DNA of 24,403 bases, taken from IMG/VR virus record IMGVR_UViG_3300024346_000494, positions 1 to 24,403 of that record, one strand, 5' to 3'. Shown here in pieces: positions 6,669 through 11,857 of this stretch (the stretch's first letter is position 1; every line of letters starts with the position of its first letter). The notes under the pieces are model-generated. The model was not told the DNA's origin. It saw nothing but the letters and a program-made list of their open reading frames with translations, and ran no database searches. Position numbers and translations under genes: made by a program. The stretch comes from a virus.

Positions 6669-7868
6669 TTAGATGGTTACACCATCCTTGAGTGACTTGA
6701 TTTGGTCATTGGCAAGACCTTCAAAGATGGTCATGCTCAAGGCCTCATCAATCGTGAACCCTGCCTCTACAAGGTCGTTGGCATCAATAGACTGCCGTGG
6801 TGAGATTACCAAGTTCATGGCGAAACGCTTAGCGTTAGCGCGGATGTCCTGCACAATCTGCGTGACCTTCGTGTCACCTGCGATTTGGCGCTCCAAGACC
6901 AAGTCGTAGTTCCAAGAGATTTTCACCCATCGGTTAAGCAAGGCGGCATCTTGGCGGTTACGGCCTCCGTACTCCTTGGATGCTCCGTACCCGAAGGTGT
7001 TCATACAAGCAATGACCTTGAAGTCATCGTGCTTTTTGACCATCCCATTGGGGAACAAGTACTCGTCTCCGCTGAGCATGTTGTTCAGCGCAAGGATGAC
7101 GTTGGGGTTGGCTGCATCCATCTCATCAAGGATGAGGACACCACCATTCTCAAAGGCATCACGAGTCGGGGTAGAAACATACTCGCCCATTGCCGTAGTC
7201 ATCCCGATTAGGTCAAACTTGGAAGTCTGATTTGAGAAAGACTGAATGTAATAGTCTAGACTCAAAGCCTTGGCGCACTGAACTGCTCCGTAGGTCTTGC
7301 CCGAACCTGCCTCACCGACTAGCATGACATTCTTACCGATGCCTACGGCACGGACTAGTTTGTCAAAGTTCTCATGCTGACCATCTACCTTCTTGGTAGA
7401 CTTACCGTACTTGATTTCCAAGGTGCGTATTTCACGACCCTCCATCATTCCCTGCACGATTTCCTTCACTCGCCCCTCATCCAAGGATGGCTTGATGAAT
7501 GGCGCAATGGCATCAATGATTGCCGACTCAAGTCCGTTAGACTTGGGGGTTGGCGCAGGAGCCTCCTCTACTTTAGGGGCCTCACCGCGACTAGAGCGGG
7601 TGATTATGTAGTACCCTTCTCCGGTAGCCTCAAACAATGCTCCGCACTCAAAACGTCCGGTCAAAGTTCCGCCTAGACGGCTGACTTTTTCGTAGACTTG
7701 GTTGGCGGATAGTTTGCCGACTCCATCGGCAGACTTGAGGCCTGCCATTACTGCAACATCTTGAAGGTTGTCGTTTTGCCATTGGCCATCGGGGGTGGTG
7801 ATGCGCCAATTTTGGGGGCTGATGCGACCATTTATAAGTTCGCCTTTCATGTAAGTTACCTTGCTCAT
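6669..7868 (-). CDS. MoxR/CbbQ-type AAA+ ATPase
   Basis: 399 aa from ATG 7866-7868 (MSKVTYMKGE). A longer frame to 7928 exists but would run through ribozyme HHR2. Residues 1-95 form a separate N-terminal domain, followed by a linker rich in A, P and E (about 98-110). The AAA+ module carries Walker A GEAGSGKT at 185-192, Walker B GGVLILDEMDAAN at about 242-254, a sensor-1 segment IACMNTFGYG near 287-294, and an arginine-containing NRQDAALLNRW at about 304-314. MoxR-type ATPases remodel protein complexes together with a VWA-domain partner, here the next gene. In phages their target is unknown. The gene is bracketed by two hammerhead ribozymes. Confidence 0.85.
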   Translation of the reverse strand: MSKVTYMKGELINGRISPQNWRITTPDGQWQNDNLQDVAVMAGLKSADGVGKLSANQVYEKVSRLGGTLTGRFECGALFEATGEGYYIITRSSRGEAPKVEEAPAPTPKSNGLESAIIDAIAPFIKPSLDEGRVKEIVQGMMEGREIRTLEIKYGKSTKKVDGQHENFDKLVRAVGIGKNVMLVGEAGSGKTYGAVQCAKALSLDYYIQSFSNQTSKFDLIGMTTAMGEYVSTPTRDAFENGGVLILDEMDAANPNVILALNNMLSGDEYLFPNGMVKKHDDFKVIACMNTFGYGASKEYGGRNRQDAALLNRWVKISWNYDLVLERQIAGDTKVTQIVQDIRANAKRFAMNLVISPRQSIDANDLVEAGFTIDEALSMTIFEGLANDQIKSLKDGVTI

Positions 7869-7917
7869 GGTAATAAGTATTGTGAGACTAATAGATTGCC
7901 CTAGTCTCTTGGGCGTT

Positions 7918-7971
7918 GACATAGACATCCCCTAAGGAATGTTTCGGATAGTGAACCCTCATCAGTATGTC
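7918..7971 (-). ncRNA. Hammerhead ribozyme HHR2 (type I)
   Basis: On the minus strand: stem I GACATA (7971-7966) with TATGTC (7923-7918); core CTGATGA (7965-7959); stem II GGGT/ATCC (7958-7955 with 7949-7946), loop TCACT; GAA at 7945-7943; stem III ACATTCC/GGGATGT (7942-7936 with 7931-7925), loop TTAG; cleavage C at 7924. Compared with HHR1 the stems carry paired changes: the stem I closing pair G-C becomes A-U, and a stem III C-G becomes U-G. Pairing is therefore kept while the sequence drifts. The TGA stop codon of the 80-aa gene (7964-7962) lies inside the CUGAUGA core. Confidence 0.92.
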
Positions 7972-8204
7972 TGAAAGAAGCCTAGGCCTTTCACGAAGCC
8001 TACATAGTCTAGTGCTTCATCTTGTGTCATGCCTAGACTCCAATCCATTCGGTGAAGGAATGAATCCCCATTGAATGCTTGTACCTCTTGGAATTCTAGA
8101 CCATCACGAAAGAAGGTATTGATGATTACCTTGTAAGTTCCGAACTTGTAAGTGATTTGGTTGCCTTTGTTCATGTTTTCTAGGGTTTTAAGTATGTTTC
8201 GCAT
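7962..8204 (-). CDS. Hypothetical protein, 80 aa, between two ribozymes
   Basis: The frame starts at ATG 8202-8204 (MRNILKTLENMNKG) or at an internal ATG at 8172-8174. The later start would keep coding DNA clear of ribozyme HHR3, whose stem II contains the first ATG. The product has a beta-rich half (NQITYKFGTYKVIINTFF) and a helical end (TQDEALDYVGFVKGLGFF). No family recognised. It is the first gene of the cluster with the AAA+ ATPase and VWA-like protein, and its stop codon is nested in HHR2. Only a few dozen bases of untranslated RNA would remain on the message after both ribozymes cut. Confidence 0.65.
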   Translation of the reverse strand: MRNILKTLENMNKGNQITYKFGTYKVIINTFFRDGLEFQEVQAFNGDSFLHRMDWSLGMTQDEALDYVGFVKGLGFFQTY

Positions 8205-8239
8205 TTGCTCATCAGTACGGCTTTGGCCGTAGACATACT
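8191..8239 (-). ncRNA. Hammerhead ribozyme HHR3 (type III)
   Basis: On the minus strand: stem III 5' arm AGTATGT (8239-8233); cleavage C at 8232; stem I TACGGC/GCCGTA (8231-8226 with 8221-8216), loop CAAA; core CTGATGA (8215-8209); short stem II GC/GC around AAAT (8208-8201); GAA (8200-8198); stem III 3' arm ACATACT (8197-8191). All core positions fit. Here stem III is the open stem, so the permutation is type III, unlike HHR1 and HHR2. The ATG at 8204-8202 is inside stem II. Stem II of two (at most three) base pairs is short and may reduce activity. Confidence 0.85.
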
Positions 8240-8760
8240 AGGTGGGCGTTGGGCAGGTTCTCCGAAGTTCTTCCCTGCTTACTAAGCCCACCAAGTACCC
8301 TTGCTCACAAAGCGAATGCTCTGTGACCACCTTGGTGGCTCCCCATTTAGATGCGCCCATCGTTCCCTTGCTCTCCCTATACCGCTAGATGTCTAGTGGT
8401 GTAGTTACCCCAAGGTGATTTGGCAAGTCTCAGTTTCGCAGGCTTCGGCTCTCAGTTTCGTTCCTCCTCCGCAGAGCATTCCAAGCGGACATCCGCTTGG
8501 GGCTAAGTTCGGGCTTGGTCTACTAGTGGAGGCCTCTCGTGGCTCACTTGCGACTTTGCATCCTAGTTCCTCCGTTGATACCGCCTGCTTTCAGCGCATT
8601 TGGTCACTCAAATCTACTTTCGTATCCTATAGCCTTTCGGGTTGGGAGGGTAGGTTTTTTCTAGCGCTTTATCCGATGTCTTGGTCGGGCTTACTAGAGG
8701 CGGTGGTCAGTCAGTCATTCAGTTCGTGTTGTTTGATGGTTCAAAGGTAGTCGCAGAGAT
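8240..8760 (-). ncRNA. Structured leader RNA candidate released by HHR3
   Basis: No gene-like frame is convincing over about 520 bases, and the stretch is visibly GC-richer than the DNA to its right. It holds strong hairpins. AGCC-ACCAAG (8340-8331) pairs with CTTGGT-GGGCT (8295-8285), enclosing TCACAGAGC/GCTTTGTGA (8326-8305). A 9-bp stem is at 8381-8400 and an 8-bp perfect stem CCAAGCGG/CCGCTTGG is at 8481-8500. There is also a GCAGG/CCTGC stem near 8255-8280. CTCAGTTTCG occurs twice (8429, 8451). The orientation is inferred from HHR3 and the downstream leftward genes. It may be a long structured non-coding RNA or an unusually long 5' leader. Confidence 0.45.
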
Positions 8761-8776
8761 TTAATAAAAAAATTTT

Positions 8777-8803
8777 GTAAGTACTTGATACTCAGTGGGT
8801 TAC
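8777..8803. repeat. 27-bp imperfect palindrome, copy 1
   Basis: First of five copies. The consensus has outer arms GTAACT and AGTTAC and a centre CTTGATnnTCAG. This copy reads GTAAGTACTTGAT, then ACTCAGTGGGTTAC. It lies closest to the leftward leader RNA. Likely a binding site for a dimeric DNA-binding protein. Confidence 0.75.
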
Positions 8804-8818
8804 GAAAAAAAATCTGAC

Positions 8819-8845
8819 ATAACTGCTTGATTCTCAGTTAGTTAC
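8819..8845. repeat. 27-bp imperfect palindrome, copy 2
   Basis: Reads ATAACTGCTTGAT, then TCTCAGTTAGTTAC. It starts 42 bases after copy 1, about four helical turns, so both could be bound on the same DNA face. Confidence 0.78.
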
Positions 8846-8885
8846 ACATAAAAAAACCTCTTGAAAAAAAAAGTGAAAGTTTTTT

Positions 8886-8912
8886 CTAACTGCTTGATTT
8901 TCAGTCAGTTAC
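8886..8912. repeat. 27-bp imperfect palindrome, copy 3
   Basis: Reads CTAACTGCTTGAT, then TTTCAGTCAGTTAC. Its right end overlaps by two bases a TACGTTTG promoter box on the minus strand (8918-8911), so a protein bound here would block the start region of leftward transcription. Confidence 0.78.
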
Positions 8913-8918
8913 AAACGT
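8911..8918 (-). promoter_or_regulatory. Possible leftward promoter -7 box (TACGTTTG)
   Basis: Exact match to TAnnTTTG on the minus strand, directly beside palindrome copy 3. Transcription from here would pass through the hairpin-rich leader and ribozyme HHR3 into the AAA+ gene cluster. No clear -33 TTTG is seen at the usual distance; TTTA near 8935 is the nearest approach. Confidence 0.4.
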
Positions 8919-8959
8919 AATTTATACTCATTCTAAATAAGGAATTAGCGGATATGAAC

Positions 8960-8986
8960 CTAAGTCCTTGATTATCAGATACTTAC
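8960..8986. repeat. 27-bp imperfect palindrome, copy 4
   Basis: Reads CTAAGTCCTTGAT, then TATCAGATACTTAC. The central TTGAT-N-ATCAG is close to a perfect inverted repeat. It starts 74 bases after copy 3, about seven helical turns. Confidence 0.75.
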
Positions 8987-9022
8987 GTATTATGGCCAAG
9001 TCTAAGGCCCAATGGATAGGTA

Positions 9023-9039
9023 AGTGTATGATGTACACT
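9023..9039. repeat. Palindrome AGTGTA-N5-TACACT
   Basis: Perfect six-base arms around a five-base spacer. TACACTAAG, its right arm plus flank, recurs at 9339-9347 and, reversed, at 9137-9145. This is a second class of candidate operator lying between copies 4 and 5 of the 27-bp element. Confidence 0.5.
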
Positions 9040-9139
9040 AAGTCTTTTATATGAGTATGTAATCCCGCCTATGCGCTTGATACAAAATAGATTGCAGGCT
9101 TCCAAATAAAAGTGCGTTAAGTTTATGTTAAATCTACTT

Positions 9140-9156
9140 AGTGTATAAAGTACACA
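9140..9156. repeat. Palindrome AGTGTA-N5-TACACA
   Basis: Second copy of the AGTGTA-N5-TACAC element, 117 bases after the first, with five perfect arm pairs. Its left flank CTTAGTGTA is the exact reverse complement of the right flank of the first copy. Confidence 0.45.
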
Positions 9157-9169
9157 CAGATTTGGACAC

Positions 9170-9196
9170 GTAACTACTTGATTATCAGGCACTAAG
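9170..9196. repeat. 27-bp imperfect palindrome, copy 5
   Basis: Reads GTAACTACTTGAT, then TATCAGGCACTAAG. The left arm and centre are intact; the right arm is degraded. It starts 210 bases after copy 4, about twenty helical turns, on the side of the rightward genes. Confidence 0.7.
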
Positions 9197-9299
9197 CACT
9201 TCTCCGCAAAAAGGTATCCGTACCCCATAACGCACAAAGTGCGCTTAAAACGGCTTTAAATGCGTCATGTCACACGGATGACATATGCAAATATTTTGT

Positions 9300-9321
9300 A
9301 CACATTTAACACACATTTAAC
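9300..9321. repeat. Tandem 11-bp direct repeat ACACATTTAAC
   Basis: Two perfect head-to-tail copies at 9300-9310 and 9311-9321, just after the AT-rich AAATATTTTGT. Spacing of 11 bases is about one helical turn, which suits adjacent protein binding. Confidence 0.55.
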
Positions 9322-9487
9322 ATTGTAATTGTACATGCTACACTAAGGGTATGTGTACCCAACATTGGATGTTACAACATGCATTTCTAGGTGGGGCAGT
9401 TTAGGTGGGGGATTGTCCTGCCCAAAAGCATTTCCGTGTTTGAACATCAATCGTTTCGGGTTTACTCCCGGCATCGGCTAGACTTTA

Positions 9488-9541
9488 TTAGGGAAGTCTA
9501 ACTATGTTAGGCAAAACGCTGAAATGTTAGGGAAGTCTAAC
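9488..9541. repeat. Direct repeat TTAGGGAAGTCTAAC, two copies
   Basis: Perfect 15-base copies at 9488-9502 and 9527-9541, 39 bases apart. The first can also pair with TAGACTT at 9480-9486 to form a 7-bp stem with AAGTCTA, and each copy has weak internal symmetry (TTAG/CTAA). This could be a regulatory site or RNA hairpins in the rightward leader. Confidence 0.55.
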
Positions 9542-9743
9542 ACAATTGGGTGGGGGGTGGGTTTGGGATTTGGTTTCCGGTTGTTTTGCGTTGCCGCATC
9601 GCATCGCATAATCCCCACACCACATATAACTCACCATTTTTTGCTATCAGTATGCGCCAAGCAGTTAAAGTTTTGCTTTAAGGTTGACTTTATCATTTTT
9701 TTTCGCTAACTTCGCACCACCGAATGCGGTGATACTGCATTAA

Positions 9744-9818
9744 GAGCAACTCAATAAGAAGGTCGGGTTGGTTAAAACCCCCCTCCTGATTAGAGAAAAC
9801 ACAAATAAGAGGTTGCTC
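9744..9818 (+). other. 75-nt folded element closed by a 7-bp stem
   Basis: GAGCAAC at 9744-9750 pairs perfectly with GTTGCTC at 9812-9818, enclosing GGGTT/AACCC (9765-9769 with 9776-9780). Size and closing stem recall a tRNA, but there is no D arm, no TTC T loop and no proper anticodon loop. It lies 33 bases before the first rightward promoter box. Could be a leader or terminator structure for transcripts coming from the control region. Confidence 0.3.
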
Positions 9819-9850
9819 GTTGAGTCAGCAATTCGGGGTGCTATTATTTA

Positions 9851-9858
9851 TATATTTG
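9851..9858 (+). promoter_or_regulatory. Promoter -7 box (TATATTTG) for 9863 gene
   Basis: Matches TAnnTTTG and lies four bases before the ATG at 9863. If it acts as a -7 box, the message would start at or next to the start codon and have almost no leader. No clear -33 element. Confidence 0.55.
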
Positions 9859-9862
9859 TCGT

Positions 9863-10315
9863 ATGAAACTACGAGTTATAAGGTACTATAGTGCTGACGA
9901 TTACACACTTGGTATGCTATTAGACGAAACAAGTGGACGAAAGTTCCTAGCCTACACTCTTGAAGACGAACACAGAGAGGTAAAGGTGGCTGGAGAGACT
10001 AGAATTCCCGCCGGGACATATAACATTACCCTCAGGAAAGTTGGAGGGTTCCATTCAAAGTATTCTACTAAGTATGGTTCAATGCACAAGGGGATGCTAT
10101 GGGTTAGAGATGTACCGGGATTTGAATATATTCTTATTCATACGGGAAATACGGACGAGCATACTGCTGGTTGTTTGTTAGTTGGAAATACATCAGACTA
10201 TAAAGGTATAATTGGCTCGTCTGTAGACGCATATAAGAGAATATACCCTGCAATAGCAAAAGTTCTTACTGATGGAGGCTCTGTAGAAATAACATACGAG
10301 AACTACGACCTGTAA
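9863..10315 (+). CDS. DUF5675 family protein, probable lysis enzyme
   Basis: 150 aa. The pattern LEDEHREVKVAGETRIPAGTY (in part, from residue 33), then WVRDVPGFEYILIHTGN at 80-96 and T-x-GCLLVG at 101-108, fits the DUF5675 family. In this family a conserved H, an N and a cysteine in IHxGN...TxGC form the likely active site (H93, N96, C104 here), recalling L,D-transpeptidase/peptidase-like folds. Members sit in phage lysis or structural regions and are thought to act on the host cell wall. No signal peptide or membrane segment, so a separate holin would be needed if it is an endolysin. It is the first gene of the rightward block. Confidence 0.75.
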   Translation: MKLRVIRYYSADDYTLGMLLDETSGRKFLAYTLEDEHREVKVAGETRIPAGTYNITLRKVGGFHSKYSTKYGSMHKGMLWVRDVPGFEYILIHTGNTDEHTAGCLLVGNTSDYKGIIGSSVDAYKRIYPAIAKVLTDGGSVEITYENYDL

Positions 10316-10337
10316 AAAAACGAATAAAAAGAATAGT

Positions 10338-10345
10338 TAAATTTG
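10338..10345 (+). promoter_or_regulatory. Promoter -7 box (TAAATTTG) for 10351 gene
   Basis: Exact TAnnTTTG match followed by CA, five bases before the ATG at 10351. Same close spacing to the start codon as the 9851 box. Confidence 0.5.
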
Positions 10346-10350
10346 CAACT

Positions 10351-10617
10351 ATGAAAACGATTAAAGATACCGACCCCAAGAAGACGAAGAAGTCTACTCA
10401 TTCAGTTATGCCTATGACTCCTGCAGAGCAAAAGGAATTTAAAGAAATGATGTGGCGCAAAAAGAATGAAATATCTTCATCTGCCCCAGTTGGCGGTGAG
10501 GCCCAGCGCAGTAAGTATGAGGAGCGTTTCGCAAGAATCCGCGACAGATTTGAGGCTGGAGGTAAACTTCGCGAATCATCTCGTGCCTATAGGCATGGTG
10601 GTAAAATGAAAAAATGA
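10351..10617 (+). CDS. Small basic protein, 88 aa
   Basis: Highly charged and probably largely helical: lysine-rich start (MKTIKDTDPKKTKKS), a central helix (TPAEQKEFKEMMWRKKNE), then an R/E-rich helix and a glycine-lysine tail (RHGGKMKK). No family recognised. Net positive charge suggests nucleic-acid contact or a small virion component. Its stop overlaps the next ATG (ATGA). Confidence 0.6.
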   Translation: MKTIKDTDPKKTKKSTHSVMPMTPAEQKEFKEMMWRKKNEISSSAPVGGEAQRSKYEERFARIRDRFEAGGKLRESSRAYRHGGKMKK

Positions 10618-10757
10618 AAACCAAGAGAAAAGAGGTAATGGTCTCTGCTCCAGATGGATACCACTGGATGGTTGAGCGCGGGCGTTATTATCTTATGATT
10701 GGAGATTATAAAAAACATAATGGGGCTGCAAAACAAGTTCCGTTTAAAGTTAAGTAA
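10614..10757 (+). CDS. 47-aa hypothetical protein
   Basis: ATG at 10614 overlaps the previous stop by 4 bases; TAA at 10755-10757, five bases before the next ATG. The product begins MKTKRKEVMVSAPDGYHWMV and has aromatic-rich strands (GYHWMVERGRYYLMIGDY), a likely small beta sheet. The APDG-[YF]-HWM pattern is of a kind found in short phage structural-region proteins. Function unknown. Packing makes it a convincing gene despite its size. Confidence 0.6.
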   Translation: MKTKRKEVMVSAPDGYHWMVERGRYYLMIGDYKKHNGAAKQVPFKVK

Positions 10758-10762
10758 TAGTA

Positions 10763-11857
10763 ATGCAAGCAAAGAAGAAAAAACCTACTGAACCTAAAAA
10801 CAATAGGCAATATAATAGAATTCTAAGACGGGTTGAGAAAAATAGAAACAACCTTGAAAAGACTTCTCCTATATACCAAGATTTGGATAGCCAATACAGC
10901 GTTCCGGAAGGTTACCCTTCTCTTGAAGAGTTTGCTAATCAAAGAGAGGCTGATAGAATATATGGTCAAGCGCATCCTTTAAGAGGGTATACTGCTCAAA
11001 TTCCCCTTGGCCCAATTGCTTATGAAAGATGGCTTGGCCCGCGTAGAAGTAGAGATGGTAAAGATTATAGACTTCCATATTTTGCTGAAAGAACAATAAG
11101 CAGAGGAAATCCTTATAATGTATGGAATACCGAGGGAACTGGTAAAAAAACAAAGTCAGAGCAAGATTGGTATTCTAACTTTGGTGCAACAACCAGCAAT
11201 GCTGGAGAATATTATCCTACTTGGCAGGCTAATAGGAACATGAAGAAAGGTCACCAAATTGAAAAATCAAACAGAACTTTATTAGGTAAAGTAAAGCATA
11301 CTCCCGGCTCTATAGTTCCACAAGCGAATATTTTGCTTGGCGGAGGAGCGTCTACGGGTGGAAATAGAATTCTTGACTGGCCACTAGAAGTTGGAAGTGT
11401 TGCGTTAGCAGCAAAAAATATCTATAATGCTGGTCGCAAACTCAGACCATCATATTCAGCATCTTCATCTGGATATAGTTCAGCAGCAAAAGATTCTGGC
11501 CGTTTTGCCGGTATTGGACTTGCCAACTTAGGAATGGCAAAAACAGCGTGGGATTTAAATGGTCAAGAGTTAGTTGTTCCGACAAGCGGATTTAAAGTTA
11601 ATCCTTACATCGGCGCAATGCGCAGAACTAGAAGAGAAGGAAAAGAAGAACAAGAAAAATACAAACGCTATAACAGGCTCAAGCCAGAGGCTCAGGAAAA
11701 AAGAAAAGAGGCTGAGCAAAAAAAAGTATCTAATCTTGTTAGACTGTATCAACAGCGCTATGGTGTTGAGCCGACCTATGGAATAAGTCCAAATTCAAGT
11801 ACTACTTCAAAGTATGGCGGTCTTGACCCTAACGGCAGTGACGTTAATCGTTATTAA
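10763..11857 (+). CDS. Hypothetical late protein, 364 aa
   Basis: Basic at both ends. Residues 1-35 are rich in K, R and N, and a long charged helix near 285-320 (RRTRREGKEEQEKYKRYNRL...) precedes a flexible S/T/N/G tail. The middle is rich in G, Y and N (LGPIAYERWLGPRRSRDG), and a hydrophobic, alanine/glycine-rich stretch lies around 210-255. No catalytic motif seen. Placement with late genes and composition suggest a virion-associated protein, possibly injected or DNA-bound, but that is inference. It ends tail-to-tail with the leftward regulator gene, the two stops overlapping. Confidence 0.6.
   Translation: MQAKKKKPTEPKNNRQYNRILRRVEKNRNNLEKTSPIYQDLDSQYSVPEGYPSLEEFANQREADRIYGQAHPLRGYTAQIPLGPIAYERWLGPRRSRDGKDYRLPYFAERTISRGNPYNVWNTEGTGKKTKSEQDWYSNFGATTSNAGEYYPTWQANRNMKKGHQIEKSNRTLLGKVKHTPGSIVPQANILLGGGASTGGNRILDWPLEVGSVALAAKNIYNAGRKLRPSYSASSSGYSSAAKDSGRFAGIGLANLGMAKTAWDLNGQELVVPTSGFKVNPYIGAMRRTRREGKEEQEKYKRYNRLKPEAQEKRKEAEQKKVSNLVRLYQQRYGVEPTYGISPNSSTTSKYGGLDPNGSDVNRY

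Larger units (their letters stand above)
9241..9862. other. Non-coding control region before rightward genes
   Basis: No convincing gene is seen. It holds ATGTCA-N6-TGACAT near 9265-9285, tandem ACACATTTAAC repeats, GGGTA/TACCC at 9347-9360, GGGCAG/CTGCCC (9394-9399 with 9418-9423), the TTAGGGAAGTCTAAC repeat pair, CGCAT repeated around 9596-9608, and a folded stretch at 9744-9818. A promoter box precedes the first rightward gene. Origin or control functions are plausible for the palindrome- and repeat-rich region 8760-9400. Confidence 0.5.

Noticed and set aside
7869-7928. N-terminal extension of the AAA+ gene by 20 codons
   Set aside because: It would be encoded by the 3' half of ribozyme HHR2, and cleavage between 7924 and 7923 would cut the proposed start codon region away; the ATG at 7868 gives a natural N-terminus.
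8415-8750. 111-codon rightward open frame in the leader
   Set aside because: Lies antisense to the hairpin-rich leader RNA, low-complexity S/L/F-rich product, no family resemblance, no promoter box in front.
8777-9196. CRISPR array
   Set aside because: The 27-bp units are imperfect palindromes with uneven spacing (42 to 210 bases) and no spacer-like uniform inserts or cas genes.
8983-9237. 84-codon leftward open frame in the control region
   Set aside because: It overlaps copies 4 and 5 of the 27-bp palindrome and both AGTGTA palindromes, has unusual composition with many cysteines, and no recognisable family; better explained as chance.
9524-9709. 61-codon rightward open frame
   Set aside because: Begins inside the TTAGGGAAGTCTAAC repeat pair, product looks random, and it is followed by non-coding structured DNA.
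9744-9818. tRNA gene
   Set aside because: Only the acceptor-like stem is tRNA-like; no D arm, no T loop, no seven-base anticodon loop.
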